64,000 nucleotides of DNA from Leptoclinus maculatus (GCA_032191485.1 JAVDOI010000002.1:5305846-5369845); one strand, 5' to 3'. Counted from the stretch's first letter, positions 1-52,344 are shown. Translations and numbers: made by a program. The notes: generated by a model not told the origin, from the sequence alone.

Positions 1-796
1 ATAATAAATGAGGCCTCTCCAGCTCAGAAGCACTATCTACATCGGTCGGAGTGAAAAGCCGGAAAGCGTTGGCAAGATGGCCGCCTTCCGGCCGCCTCCG
101 TCGGTGTTCAAGAGGCCTCTTTCAATTAGACATCCTCCTCAGCTCGAGCTTCAATCGGCATCATCGTCACGGGGCGACAACACGTCTCCTACACGTTTTG
201 TTGCATTTCGCCAACAAAAACAACAACAACAGTGCATATATTAATCATACACAATGTACAAACAAAGCTTTCTGTGTGCGCGGCTCTCAGGCCGCTTTAC
301 GTGGGTGAAAAGCAACGCCTAACGTCGAGAAACTGGTGAGAGAGGCCGGGAAAAAAAAATAGCGAGCGCCTGGCGACTGCTATCGTGTAACCTGAATAAA
401 AAGAAGTGGTCTGAAGGCTGCCGGGTTGTGAAGTGGGATGCGTCGGTCCGCCCGCGACATATCCTGAAAACGTCTTGGTTCGCAAAGCGCCGCTCAAATA
501 TCGACGTACGAAATAAATCTTACGAAACCTCCCCTCGTATCTTAACCGTCAGTTGTCGCGTCTCAAGCCTGCCGTAAGTTTTTAACTGCAGTTTTTGGCT
601 CATGAACGTGAAGAGACCACCCCCCCCCCCACTCCCCCCCGGTGCTGCCTGGCGCCGCGAGGGCCGCGTGTGAACCGGAAGGACACGTCCACTGGAGACC
701 TTTAAGGCACGTCCTTCCTCTCAGTGTCTTCAGCTCCGGACGAAACGCGCCGTTCACAGTAACACAAGTTCAGACCGACAAAATCTGCATGTGTTT

Positions 797-798
<2 letters not shown>

Positions 799-833
<35 letters not shown>
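799..833. repeat. (GT)n microsatellite
   Basis: Pure GT dinucleotides, in the 3' UTR/downstream region. Confidence 0.95.
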
Positions 834-834
<1 letters not shown>

Positions 835-1346
835 ACTTGTAACGTCTTGAAAACATCAAATGAGGATCTGTCGGCTCTAAACGTGTCCGCCAGATCCCGT
901 TTTTCCACAAGGAGCAAATAAATGTATGAGCATGGAGTAAAATATTCTACAGAACACAGAAAAAAAAAAAGGGAGTTAAGGACTTCAGTCTTTCTGGCTT
1001 GTTGGTTGAACTAAAAACAACCTCCCTGCTGCCACCCGGGGCAGACAGGATACAACTACAGATACTAAAACAGTAGTGAAATATTATACCAACAGAACAT
1101 AAAACAAGAAGAACTTAGTGATATCATAAGCAGTGTTATCATAATCAGCACAAACGTCTTTGTTATTCACAATGTTATCAATATTATTGTTGTTCTTATA
1201 CCCTGTGTTTTTTTTTTCCATAAGAATATCTTATTATCATTCATGATTGTATTTCTCATAGCAAACAAGATCAGCTCTTTTGGCGTCAGGGATGAGGAGG
1301 AGAAGGAGTGGGGGGGGGGGATGGACAGGGCCGGGCTGTCTCCTTC

Positions 1347-1349
<3 letters not shown>

Positions 1350-1395
<46 letters not shown>
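1350..1395. repeat. (GA)n microsatellite
   Basis: Pure GA on the plus strand, CU on the grin2b sense strand. Confidence 0.95.
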
Positions 1396-1396
<1 letters not shown>

Positions 1397-1966
1397 CACT
1401 AGTCATCTCCTCTGTGAAACGTGACAATGTCTCCTTTCCGCGGTGACACAGGGGCAGATGGGCAGCTCGCTCTCGCAGTCTTTGCTCAGCGGGAGCTCTC
1501 AGACGGCCGTCACATCGCACCAGGCTCACGCGTCCGATATCGAACGGAGACGAGGTGTCGCCTACTTTGCGATAATAACCAAGTACATTGACTTCTGCCC
1601 CGCTGGTGGATGAAGCGATGGACTCGGAGCGGAGTGCATTTTGGTGACGGTGAGGGGAACGTTGATTGACTGTGTTTGAGTAGCTTTGGCCGTTTCTGAG
1701 GGAGGGTTAACATCCCACATCTCCTCAGGGTATCCTGGTTTAGTGTTTTGCAAAAAAATCAAGATGTCTCCCTCTTACTCTTATCTCACTTTTGACAGTC
1801 TCTCTCCTGTCTTACCTCATCGTTCTGTCCCAATATGGGCTAGGGTTGCAGTGTGTGGACAGTGTCTTTAAAATCATCCCTGATCTCCTAACACTACATG
1901 CCCCCCCCCCCCACACTCCTCCCTCGCCACCGTCCGCTCCTCCTCCTCCTCCTCCTCTTCTTGCTC

Positions 1967-41363
<39,397 letters not shown>

Positions 41364-41654
41364 CTGGAAATGACAAGAGACAAGGAGGAACGGAAGAGCG
41401 TGAGTGGTTTAGCGTAACAATATTGGCCTGAACTTTAATTCAGCTGGCTCTCCACACAGAGGAGAACAGACACTACTTAAAGGACGGCGGTTGGGTTTTG
41501 TGACACTATTGGTGGGAACATTAATTTAGCTGCCTTTTATACTCCCGCTCACAGAGGAGAAAGGCGAGAGGACACCAGTGGGCTTGTAATGATACCGGTC
41601 ATGATTTTCATTAGTTGCCTTTATGACTCTTTTAATGAGTTTGCACACGGGGGA

Positions 41655-41676
41655 GGGGGGGGGGGGGGGGGGGGGG
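41655..41676. repeat. G22 homopolymer run
   Basis: G run in the 5' intron; (CA)n follows at 41835-41872. Confidence 0.9.
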
Positions 41677-41833
41677 TTTAGCTGGAGCGGAATCCTGGGG
41701 ACTCAAAGCCGCCGTCCTTAACCTCACTGATCATTTTCATCAATATGTTTTATGACACGCCGTGTTGGAACGATGCAATCTCAATGTAACCTGCGAGGCG
41801 CTGGATATTAGGACGATGTATACACGAGGGATG

Positions 41834-41874
<41 letters not shown>

Positions 41875-43031
41875 AAACATTCACTAACTAAGTCCCTTCC
41901 CAACGGAGAGGATAAATCTGAATACGAGAGATACAGAATGTACAGCAGTACAGTCGGAGACATGGCTCACAGACCGATACCCGGAATATTGAGCTGGACA
42001 GGAGGAGAGGAGGAGGTGAGAAAAGTCTAGTCTAGACGAGACTCTGCAGTTCTGCGACATGAGCTCGTTACTGTGCATGAGCTCAAACTCCTGCATGCAC
42101 GCTGGTGGGTTTGTGTTCTCGGATACTTGAATGAGAGCGATTTTGTCGTGCGTTTCCATTGTGGACTGCATGTGAGCGGAGTCAGGTGGAGCTGAAATCC
42201 CTCTGGCTCCTCAGGACTCTCTCTCTGCGCTTCGCTCCACATCAAAGGCTAACCTGCCCCTCCCATGGGGGGGGGGATGCACGCGGGTTGATCCAGCTAC
42301 CTTGTTTCTGCATTAATGAGATCAGGGCCAACGCCGTGGAGGTGGCATGTCGAGAGCTACGATGCGCAACGGGGTGGGGGGGGGGTAAAAAACGCTTGGC
42401 CCCGAACGTTCTCGCGAATAACGCGCCGCGAAGTGTGACGCGCGCGCATTCAAGTTCAATGCGGAGGCCGCGTTTAAAAAAAAGTGAAATAGAGACGCGC
42501 ACGCGGACGTCGCACTTCTCCAGCTCGCTTGAATCCATTTTGCACCTCAACTCTCTCTGCTTTCCTTTTCACTCTCGCCCTCCATCCATCTCTATCCATC
42601 TCTTTCTCTCCGCTCTGCCGTCCCGTTTCCAGCAGTGGAATTACTGCCAGGGCACAGTTATAATTGAATTTCCAGATTCGCGCTCTCCCGCTCCACCCTT
42701 ATATCCGACACCCTGCCCCCCCCCCCCCCCCTCACACACACACACCATTTCCTCTGGCTTCCTCTCTCTATCTCTCTCTCTCTCTTCTTAAGAGCAGTAT
42801 TAATGTACTGTCCAACACACTCATTCAGAGCGCCAGAGGTCTGCAGAGTTTTCATTAGCCTTTGAGAAAAAAATACATGCTAAAAGGAGAGCGAGACAAG
42901 AAGCAGGGAAAGAAGGAGGGTGAGAGATATGGTGGTAGAAAAAAAAAAAAGGAAAAAGAAATCACTGGTGGGAGCGGGGCTGAATGATAAGAAAAGACCT
43001 CTCTCTATTTACAGCAACAATAATTAGGGTC

Positions 43032-43231
43032 NNNNNNNNNNNNNNNNNNNNNNNNNNNNNNNNNNNNNNNNNNNNNNNNNNNNNNNNNNNNNNNNNNNNN
43101 NNNNNNNNNNNNNNNNNNNNNNNNNNNNNNNNNNNNNNNNNNNNNNNNNNNNNNNNNNNNNNNNNNNNNNNNNNNNNNNNNNNNNNNNNNNNNNNNNNNN
43201 NNNNNNNNNNNNNNNNNNNNNNNNNNNNNNN
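43032..43231. other. assembly gap (200 N)
   Basis: Exactly 200 unknown bases, probably a placeholder of standard size inside the 5' intron. Confidence 0.99.
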
Positions 43232-43835
43232 GAACTTGATTCACAGATATTAAAATCGGTTATAGAATATGATCATCTTATCGCCAGGTTGCTTAATGTT
43301 GGTGAATTATTTCGATGAATTATCTATCCTTTCTCCACCCTCCTAATAAATACTTTTTTTTTGAAGTGGCATAATAAGAGGCAAATCCTCAACTTCTGAG
43401 TGCTATTTGAGATGATTATGGATCAGAGTGGGATTACTACCTCTCTCATGCTGTGTGTGATACAGAGGCGCGAACCACTGACATAACGTACAAGAACTAC
43501 CACTGATTCAAGTGGGTCAAATGTGGAATATCTTCCTCATTGGCCATAAAATAAAGTCACAGGTTGACATTCCCTTTGCAACAATAATTGGATTTCAAGG
43601 CATTTGTATTAAACCGTATAGGTATTCAGCTTAGAGAGGAAGTAGCCGAACGAGGCAAAAGACAGACAGAGACAGCGTGAGCGGAGGAGAAGACGAAGAC
43701 TGAGATGGAAAGGTAGAGCAAGCCAGAGTAGAGAGAGAGAGAGAGAGATGATGGAGTCTGTTGCTGGGAGTTTTTAGGCAATGCAATATTTCGATCCTGC
43801 CTATAAAGGCTCCTTTGAACTTGAGCGGTGTGGGA

Positions 43836-43921
43836 GGGGGGGGGGGGGGGGGGGGGGGGGGTGCTATTGACCTGCTTGCTGCATCTCACTGCTGAGTTAG
43901 AGAGAGAGAGAGAGAGAGAGA
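43836..43921. repeat. G26 run and (GA)n tract
   Basis: G run at 43836-43861 and GA dinucleotides at about 43901-43921. Confidence 0.9.
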
Positions 43922-44036
43922 TGAATAAAGAGAGCTGGAGTGGGAGGTAGGCAGGAGGAAAGGAGGGAGGGATCATGCTGGCCTTCGCTTGAATATCGTG
44001 AATTAAAAGGACAGTGGGCAGGAGATATATACCCAG

Positions 44037-44037
<1 letters not shown>

Positions 44038-44068
<31 letters not shown>
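44038..44068. repeat. (CA)n microsatellite
   Basis: CA dinucleotides. Further (CA)n at 44195-44218 and 44785-44812, and (GT)n at 44979-45008. Confidence 0.95.
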
Positions 44069-44071
<3 letters not shown>

Positions 44072-44190
44072 TGCTCAAGCGAGTGTTCATTCCAGATAAT
44101 AGCCTTGTTGTGCCGCCATCGGCACGTGGCCTGAAATTACGTATTGATGACAAGCTTCGTCATTTCTCCTCTGTCGCTCGCGTCGCATGC

Positions 44191-44222
<32 letters not shown>

Positions 44223-44610
44223 TCGTCTCTACACTCAATTAAACCTCCCCTCGCTCCCCGCGTTCCCCCTTCCCCTCTACTTTCGCTCTCCTCGTGCCTC
44301 ATCATCCGACAATTTCTTATCAGAAGGACCTACTTAGTCTTTAACTCAAACACTAACGCAACGCTTAATTAGCTTGCACATTTGTCAGACCATCATCTAA
44401 TTAACAGTCGGACCTTTATTTTTTTAAGTACCTTCTTTGAGACTTCATTACTAAAAAAATAAAATGAGAAAAAAACCCCCACAGGTTCGTTCATTAGAGT
44501 ATTTGACAGAATGTTTTTGCCTCCGACCATGATTGTGATTGTGCAGTGTTGGCTGTACCTGATACACTGCCTCCGTACCCTCTCAAGAGCGTTCAGAGGA
44601 TGAAGAGAAA

Positions 44611-44731
44611 GGAACTAAAATCCCCCCAAAAAAAGAAACTGGAAGTGACAAACTGAAATGGGAGAAGGGTGGGAACTAAAATCCCCCCAAAAAAAGAAAC
44701 TGGAAGTGACAAACTAAAATGGGAGAGGGTG
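44611..44731. repeat. 61-bp direct tandem duplication (two units)
   Basis: Units at 44611-44671 and 44672-44731 both start GGAACTAAAATCCCCCCAAA and contain AACTGGAAGTGACAAACT. They differ by one substitution and a one-base deletion, so the duplication is recent. Confidence 0.9.
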
Positions 44732-44976
44732 TTTTGTTTCTCGACAAAATCAGACAGTGTCTGAATGAAAGTTATTACCACTTAACACACACACACACAC
44801 ACACACACACACGGGCGCAGACAGGGGAATGCACAGCTCGTTTCTCTCTGGCCCATTTCTGCTCTAAGTTTAGCAGCCGACCCACCGAGGGGCCTCTGCA
44901 GTCTGATGCTTTCCCTGCTGCTGCTGCTCTCGTTTGTCCCCCGGTCCTTGTAGAACGGTAATAGTTCTTTCTCCGA

Positions 44977-45007
<31 letters not shown>

Positions 45008-45599
45008 TCTGGGAGTGTGTCTCGTGGAGTTAGACTAAATAAGGCGGCCAGGGGGGGGAAAGGGTGAGCGAGCCTGTGACACGTACGGACGCGGTCTGGC
45101 TTTTTTAGATCTGTGTTTTTTTAGTCTCTGGGAAATGCGTGGCTGAGGGTAAGTGATGAATAATGAGGTGGAAATAGAGTGACTGTAGGACGCTGTAGAT
45201 ACGCAGTGACATAGACTGGCTAAGCAGCCACAGGACTCTGTGGATGTGCTCAGCTTCTACAGTGTATGAGGATGGTGCCTGTTTTCTTTTGGCCTTTTTA
45301 AAAAAAGCTAAAGTGTAAGTAATGGATTAAAATGTGATTGTCTGTTCTCACTTGTCTTCTTCTTCTTGATAAAGATGTTTTCTTGGCGCTCTGCCTTCAC
45401 TCTGATGACGTGCCTTAGCCATTCGGCCACCGGGGCTCTCTCCTCCTTACAGAGGTAACCAAGCATTTCATCAGCTGAGGACATTTTATGACCCTTTTGT
45501 TTCTGTTTCAAAGTCCAATACAAATAAATAAATACAATTCGGATGGCTTATTTAAGGAAAAAACAAATGTTAAATAAAAGGATAAAGCGCCTCATCTGA

Positions 45600-45748
45600 G
45601 CTTGACTTGTTTCAAATCCTACCTCTCGTGTTTCCTCACTGTAAATTGATGATATTTAATGCTAAATGCTAACTTCCTGTGTTGTTTCGGGTGTAATTTG
45701 TATGAAAAGTGATGAACAAATAAAGTCTGATTGATTGATTGATTAAGC
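45600..45748 (+). mobile_element. 3' end of an L2-like LINE
   Basis: Ends GTATGAAAAGTGATGAACAA then ATAAAGTCTGATTGATTGAT, the polyadenylation-like motif plus GATT tandem tail typical of fish L2/Maui-type retrotransposon 3' ends (motif recognition from memory). The 5' limit is uncertain. Confidence 0.5.
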
Positions 45749-47091
45749 ATGGGTTGACAGCTGCATCGTCTTCTCCTCACGAGGACAGGCATCGATCTTC
45801 GATTCCTTCGGGTAAGATAAACGGTTACTATGTGGGCTAAGAGGTATCAAAAGAAGTATCTGTGTCACTCTAAGGGTAATGCTGTTAGTACTGCTAAATA
45901 CTGGCTTTTATTTGTTAAAACGATACCCAGCCAAACACATTTGTTAGTCCTCATCCTGAAAGCATTTTGCCTAATGCTGACGATACGAACAAAACATCTG
46001 TCTTGCTTATCCAAGAATGAGATAAGCAGCTAAACAGGATTATGTTAGAATTAGATAAACGGCCTGTTCTTATATTTTACAGCATCGCACTCGCAACACT
46101 AGGATTAACCAGCTCTACGCTACAATACAAAGAACAATGATGTTTATTTCAGACTGTCGGCTGACTTCTGTAGCGATATGGTGTCGATAAACCTAAGTAG
46201 TTTAGTGGTGCTTTCTAGACGCAGGGTTAGGCTTTAAGGCTGCAATCTATACAGTCTGAGGCTGGGAGAAAACTTTAGTCGCTGCATCTATTGGAATCTT
46301 AATTGAATCTTTGACAGAATGAAGCAACAGGTGTAGAAAAGGTTTATGTTGATAACACTGTCAAACATCTGGCGTAAAAAACCTGTCCGAACACTCATCC
46401 ACAGCCAAACCACAACTGTCAAAGCAGAGATTTGAGAGATTTTCTCTCAAAGGAGGGAGCCCCACAGTCACTAATGCAGGACACAGATGTACGGATTTAA
46501 CCTTCACGACCCCGAGAAGTTTCAACGAGGCAACTCTCACCGTTTCAAAATGTTCCTCAGTGGAAGAGGAAGTCGTGCGGTCGAGAGTGAAAGTGGCGAC
46601 GGTTCTGGAGGACCACAGAGTGTCCCAGGGCGGCTGTAAAGTGGTTCAGGGAGTCGGGGAGGTGAGCACACTTCTGTGGTCACACATCTTTTCTTCCAGG
46701 AGGGGAGGAGGGGAAAGGTGACGGCGAGTTGAGAAGGAGGGGGGGGGGGGGGGGGACAGAGAGAAGTGGCGGGGGAGGCAGCGAGGGAGAGGGGGACAGT
46801 AAGGTCCAGTTATTAATCCGTTTATCCCCTCCTCCACTCTCTCCGGCTGTCCTCTGCTATCTCTTCCACTCCTGTCATATCCACTGATTTCAATCTCCTG
46901 CTCTGGCCTGCCCTCAACTCTCCCCCTATTATCCCCCTCTCTCCCTCCTCCACCCCCGTCCTCCTCCATCGCACTTCACCTCCTTCCCTCCTTCCGCCTG
47001 TCCGTTCTTAGACAACTTTTTTCTTTTTTCCCCCCATCTCGTCTCAGCCTCCCCTCCGAGGTCTCTCTCTGCTCTCCTCCTGTCACGCTCT

Positions 47092-47113
47092 CCCCCCCCC
47101 CCCCCCCCCCCCC
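47092..47113. repeat. C22 homopolymer run
   Basis: C run; a (CT)n tract follows at about 47276-47325. Confidence 0.9.
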
Positions 47114-47269
47114 TCTCCCTTCCTTCCTCCTTTTCTCCTATCTATCATGCGTCCCAGGGTGCACCTGGTCCGTGCTGTCAGTCGTAGGCCCAGAGCCATC
47201 ATCATGCTGGGGGCGGTTTCTCGCCACTTCACACTATGAAAGCTGAATTCTTTCCCTCTCTCTCCCTCC

Positions 47270-47310
<41 letters not shown>

Positions 47311-47545
47311 TCTCCCTCTCTCCCTCGCAAGCACATCAGCTCATCTCACGTGAATCCACGATCGGGGATTCTTCACCTCGCCTCACCTCCAATTTCACAG
47401 TTTATCTATACATTGGCACGCCCAATAAAGCGGGGGCAGAGGTCAACACTTACCCTTAAAACTGTCTTCAGCCTAGAGGAGCGAGTGAAACATGCAACCG
47501 CCCGATCTTCAGAGGAAAGAGACAGAGTGAGGAGGAGGAGGGAGG

Positions 47546-47705
47546 AGGAGGAGGGGGGGTCGAGAGGCGAGTGGAGAGCAAAGGGAAATAGAGTGAGCAC
47601 AGTTGATATGTGCTTCTGTGTTCTTTTCACACAGAAGCACATATCACACTGTGCTCACTCTATTTCCCTTCTGCTCTCCACTCGCCTCTCGACCCCCCCT
47701 CCTCC
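47546..47705. repeat. nearly perfect long inverted repeat (hairpin, about 75-bp arms, 9-nt loop)
   Basis: The left arm (about 47546-47620) and right arm (47630-47705) are reverse complements except for two one-base indels and end effects. The 9-base loop at 47621-47629 is TTCTTTTCA. Arm landmarks are GTCGAGAGGCGAGTGGAGAG / CTCTCCACTCGCCTCTCGAC and GTGCTTCTGTG / CACAGAAGCAC. It is not a simple repeat, apart from the outer G/C and GGA tracts. Confidence 0.9.
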
Positions 47706-49905
47706 CCCCCCCCCCCCCCCCCTCGCCCCTCCGATCCCATCCCTCCCAAAGCAAAGACTGCCCTCTCTATCTCCCTCCTCTTTTATCTCCACTGCAAATG
47801 TTCAGTGTAACCGGAATGATGAAAGGAGGAAACTATTAGGAGGCACGTGCTGAAGGGGGATATGTACCGCTTCATCTCCCCGATTCACACAGACCACCCC
47901 GCTCCGTCTCCTTTCATTCACTGGGATGAAAATTCAAATTTAAATCTGCTTTATTGGCGTGACGAATGGCGGGGGGGGGGGGGGGGGGTTTGTCTCCACA
48001 ACAGAACATGTTAGAAGACGGGCTAAGACAATAAGCCAATCTGCATGCTCCTCTTCTCCCACCTCGCTCGTTCCAGTCTTCCCTCCCTGACTAACTAACC
48101 CTTTTTTTTTTTTTGGGACGCGTAAAGCCGCGCACAAGCGCTTAAAACCCTCCTTTCCTCCGCACGCCGCCCTCCCTCCTCTTCACAGTCTCCGACGATG
48201 CCAACGCGGAGAGACGCTTCCCCCCCGTTTGTCCCCATCAGATCCTTTTTGTCAGTGTGCACTTGTGGTTAACCTGTGTCTGTGCGCATACACCTGTGTG
48301 TGTGTGAGAGAGTCTGTCCTCATTAAAAGAAAGTGGAGTCAGTGAAGCTTAAAAGGAAAAAAAAAAAAGAGAGCAGAGAGCCAGAGTTGCGTGTACCAGA
48401 GATGTGAGATGTTGTTTAGCTTCAGGCCAGATGGACTCAACACTTGCCGCTGGACTTGTGAATGTTCAGAATGTATCATTCATAATCCCAGGATTCATTC
48501 GCTTCCTCTGCATTCTTCCATCTCCGTCCAAAGAAAATTCAACATGAACTCCTTTAATCGAGAAGTTAAACAGGTCAAACAGGACGCTCTCTCTATTATC
48601 CGTTTTATGTTGCCGTGAAAACATCTTCAAACAACTGTATTTAGCAAGTTTCTCGCTAAAAAAATACATTTTGAAAGATTACATTTGAACACATCATGAT
48701 CAAATCAAGTCATTTGGGAATTCACCTTCATACATTGTTACTTAATAGAGCCTGAACGCTTCACAATGCACCTCCCGTTAAAGTCACTAACAGCAGACGT
48801 TAACTAGTTGTCGTTCTGCCGATTGCAACACGGAGTTGTTGTTCAAAATGCATTATCAGGGAATAAATAGGGTGCGGTCCCAAAGACGCGTCTATAGTGA
48901 GCTTACTGCTCTCGAGGCCTGACGGTATCTGGTACCTGTTGTACTGTAAAAACGACTTCCACCAGATTTCCAGAGTTTTGGCATCGACTTGGTATTAAAA
49001 TCTCGGTTCTTGTGACATTCCTAACCGCCACAAATGAATCACCGAACGTGAAACAATGCATTCAACGCGTTTACATTCTGTTCACCATGGTAGTCGTCAT
49101 TGTCGGTGGCGGAGTCCGCCATCGCTGCACATACGATGGATTCTGTGCCATTGTATCCTCGTTGATATCGCTCCTCACTCGTCACTGTTGTCTCTCCTAA
49201 TGCCGGATCGCAGCTGTAATTACTTACTGCTAATGCAAAGCAAACATTTCCTGCTGCTGCTGGTTCACATTTAACGCGTTCAACTGGCAAAAACTGGCAG
49301 AAGCAGCGATGATAACGAAGCAGATCGGCTGCGTGGAAATAACTCACAAAATCAGATCACGACTTCAGCCTTTGTGGACGGGGGGGGACGGGGGGGGGGC
49401 CGCTGTGTCAAAACAGCGTGAGTTTGTTTGGCTGCACCATAAACGGACACGGCCGCTCCTCTGCCGACAACGCTGCTGCCCGAGGAGTAGTAAACCGCGC
49501 TGGCTGTTACCACGGTAACCGTGGACTGAAATCCGAAGAGATTGTAACAAAAAGCTCACAAAAGGTCAACAACAGAACGACTACACACACGACATACGAT
49601 GGTGGGATATAGTTTAACAATGTTGCTCTGCCGGTTCATGCCGTGACATGCTCTGACATTTTCTTTTTTCCCCCCCCCAAGTAAATAGAGTGTCAAATTA
49701 TTTGAACTTCAGATTGATTTTTGTTTAAACATCTTTTGTCTCGACACAGTCCTTCAGCATGTTTATGTGCTGTATTTAAGTGAACTGCTGTGCATCCACC
49801 TGTGGACAGATATTCTAAATGGAAAACACAATAAAGCAGGAATACAATCAATTATATAACTGTTCTTTCTTCTTCTCACATCTACCACTTTTGTCTCTTC
49901 GCTCC

Positions 49906-49911
<6 letters not shown>

Positions 49912-49958
<47 letters not shown>
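49912..49958. repeat. (CA)n microsatellite
   Basis: Pure CA dinucleotides. Confidence 0.95.
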
Positions 49959-49961
<3 letters not shown>

Positions 49962-50132
49962 GCCACACTCTCCCTCTGCGTGCTGCCCTGACAGGCGTCC
50001 TCTGTGGCTGCCAAAGCCTTTTAACCACAACAATATCTAAATGGCACACAATGGCCCATTAGAGTCATCAAGCCATTAAACCAGCAACCGGCAACCTTCA
50101 GCGTGGCAATTAGGAATATTTCATTCAGCCTG

Positions 50133-50275
<143 letters not shown>

Positions 50276-50394
50276 CTCTGCCCATCCATTATTCTCTTCC
50301 TGTCTCTCATCCACATGCTCCCTCTCTCTTTCATCTCCACCTCCCCTTCTGCACGTGCACACTCTCACTCACGTGCACTACATCTCACACCAAT

Positions 50395-50440
<46 letters not shown>

Positions 50441-51447
50441 CCCACAGTCACCCTACAACAGCGGCCCACAATCAGTGTCACGATCGATTAACAGATTTCA
50501 CACCGCTGGACACGGCATTTACAAAGGACCAGATGAAAATGAAGAGAGGGAGCGGGGGGGGGGGGCCAAGGTAACGGGGGGAGCAGAGAGAAGCGGGTTT
50601 AGCGTGTGCTGAGTCGATAGCGGTGGAGGATACGGTGGCCACGTCACACCGCAGAGGCAGTAGAGAACACGAATGTGAGGGAAGAGAGAGAGAGAGACGG
50701 ATTTGGGAAAACGCAGAGAGCGCCTGCTCTGTGGTGGCACGCACCGATCCAACAGCGGAGTGGCTTTGGCAGCAACGTCCAAATGTCACGCCAGCAAAGC
50801 TCACCTTTGAACCGAGGGGGAGGAGAGAAGGGGGGGAGGGGAACGGTAGGACACAGGAAAGACCGGCTGAAACACTGCTGCTGAGATTCATGCTTTTTTC
50901 TCTCTCTCGTATAATAATATAATTAGATTTTCACTTTACTTGGGTATTTCCATTGTATGCCTCTTTACTCCACCACATTTCAGAGGGACACTTTGTAACT
51001 TTACTCCACGACTAAGTCATCTGGATTCACTTCTTTTTTTTTTACATTCCTCAAGGTCATTTGGTGCCCTTGAAAGACTCAACAATGGAACGATGTTATT
51101 TGGTGTTTTAGCAGATAAAATAGGGACAAAGTTCCAAAACAATCCTTTGATGTTAAATGACTTGTGTTGTAATTATAAGCAGTTGTTGATTTCCTGAAGA
51201 GTTTCCTTGAAAAATCTGCTCCATTTAAAGCCAAAACAATATTCACTGTTATTGGGGAACCTCATTCTCCACGTATGTTGGATTGTATACTGACACATAC
51301 ATGCATATGCTGCTGTCCATATTTTGGTAGCATCTCTCTGTCACCAACTACCTGCCGCCTCTCCACTGTCTTTAATAAAGACACGTGCTCATATGTATCG
51401 ATGTTTTTACAAACCTAAACTCAGCTAAAGCCTGAAACTGAAACTGT

Positions 51448-51479
51448 AATCTATATATACATGTATGTATATATAGATT
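51448..51479. repeat. perfect 15-bp palindrome
   Basis: AATCTATATATACAT, a 2-base spacer GT, then the exact inverse ATGTATATATAGATT. Confidence 0.9.
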
Positions 51480-52308
51480 GTATGACTGACTTCAGCCTTT
51501 CCTGCTCCTCTTTGGTGTAGACATCAAGCTACACAGAGTTCGCAGCCAAGAAGGATTTTGTTAATTTTATTTACGAGAACAGTTGGAGATGAAGGAGAGC
51601 AGCTGAAGATGTGCTGGTGATGTTTGAACCCGGGCCTGCAGTGGCACATAAAGCGCCGGAGGGGGGGGGGGGGGGGTGAGACTATCAACCACCACTTTTG
51701 GGGTTATTCGCTCAAACATTTAGACGAGGAGGGTTTGATCATCCTGAATGACGACGGTTAAAAAATAATCCGTCCGAGCGCCTCTCTGATTCACATCTGG
51801 GTTCATAACGAAGGGAAGACGCCTACAAACCCTTTGCTGGCCGATTAACCCCTCGGCTGTGCTTTCATACGCATAAACACCTCTGATGTATGGTTTTCGA
51901 CATCCATACGCATCCTTTATGATTTCACACCATGTCAGCCTGCCCCCCCCTCTCTGCCTGACAGTCGGTTGCAACGGCAGCCACAGAATACACATTCTTC
52001 CTCCTCTCCCTCGCTGTGCCTCATGTGCGCATGCACACACACACACACACACACGCACGGGTGCGCATGCACCGTTTCCAGTGCTGCGGCGGCTCTCAAA
52101 CGTGCGCGTTTTGGAAGCATGAGCACATACACACACAAGGGCGCACCTGTGTACATTCAGACGCACACACACCAGCTGTGGAACTGAAGCCGGCTTTTGT
52201 TGGCAGTCACATCCGCTCTCTCTCTCTCTCTCTCTCTCCTCGCCCTCCCTGGCTGCACACTGTGCCACTGAGCACAAGTTGGATCCTGCATCTGGAAACT
52301 GTGCTGGT

Positions 52309-52344
<36 letters not shown>

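Larger units (their letters stand above)
1..1966 (-). other. grin2b: grin2b 3' UTR and/or downstream flank
   Basis: Sequence downstream of the stop codon on the sense (minus) strand. No AATAAA or ATTAAA was seen on the minus strand, so the 3' UTR may run off the left edge, which would fit the very long GRIN2B 3' UTR of mammals. It contains a (GT)n tract at 799-833, a (GA)n tract at 1350-1395, short poly-C/poly-G runs and an A/T-rich stretch around 1080-1260. No other gene is supported. Confidence 0.6.

Noticed and set aside
43032..43231. N gap as a possible hiding place of the first coding exon
   Set aside because: That exon should be about 411 bp with the coding frame visible in the flanks; neither flank codes for GluN2B sequence.
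45308..45523. tRNA-like A-box (TGGCCGAATGGCTAAGGC on the minus strand) in a short open frame
   Set aside because: No B-box GGTTCGAATC and no cloverleaf arms were found at the right distance; at most a decayed tRNA-derived repeat or chance.
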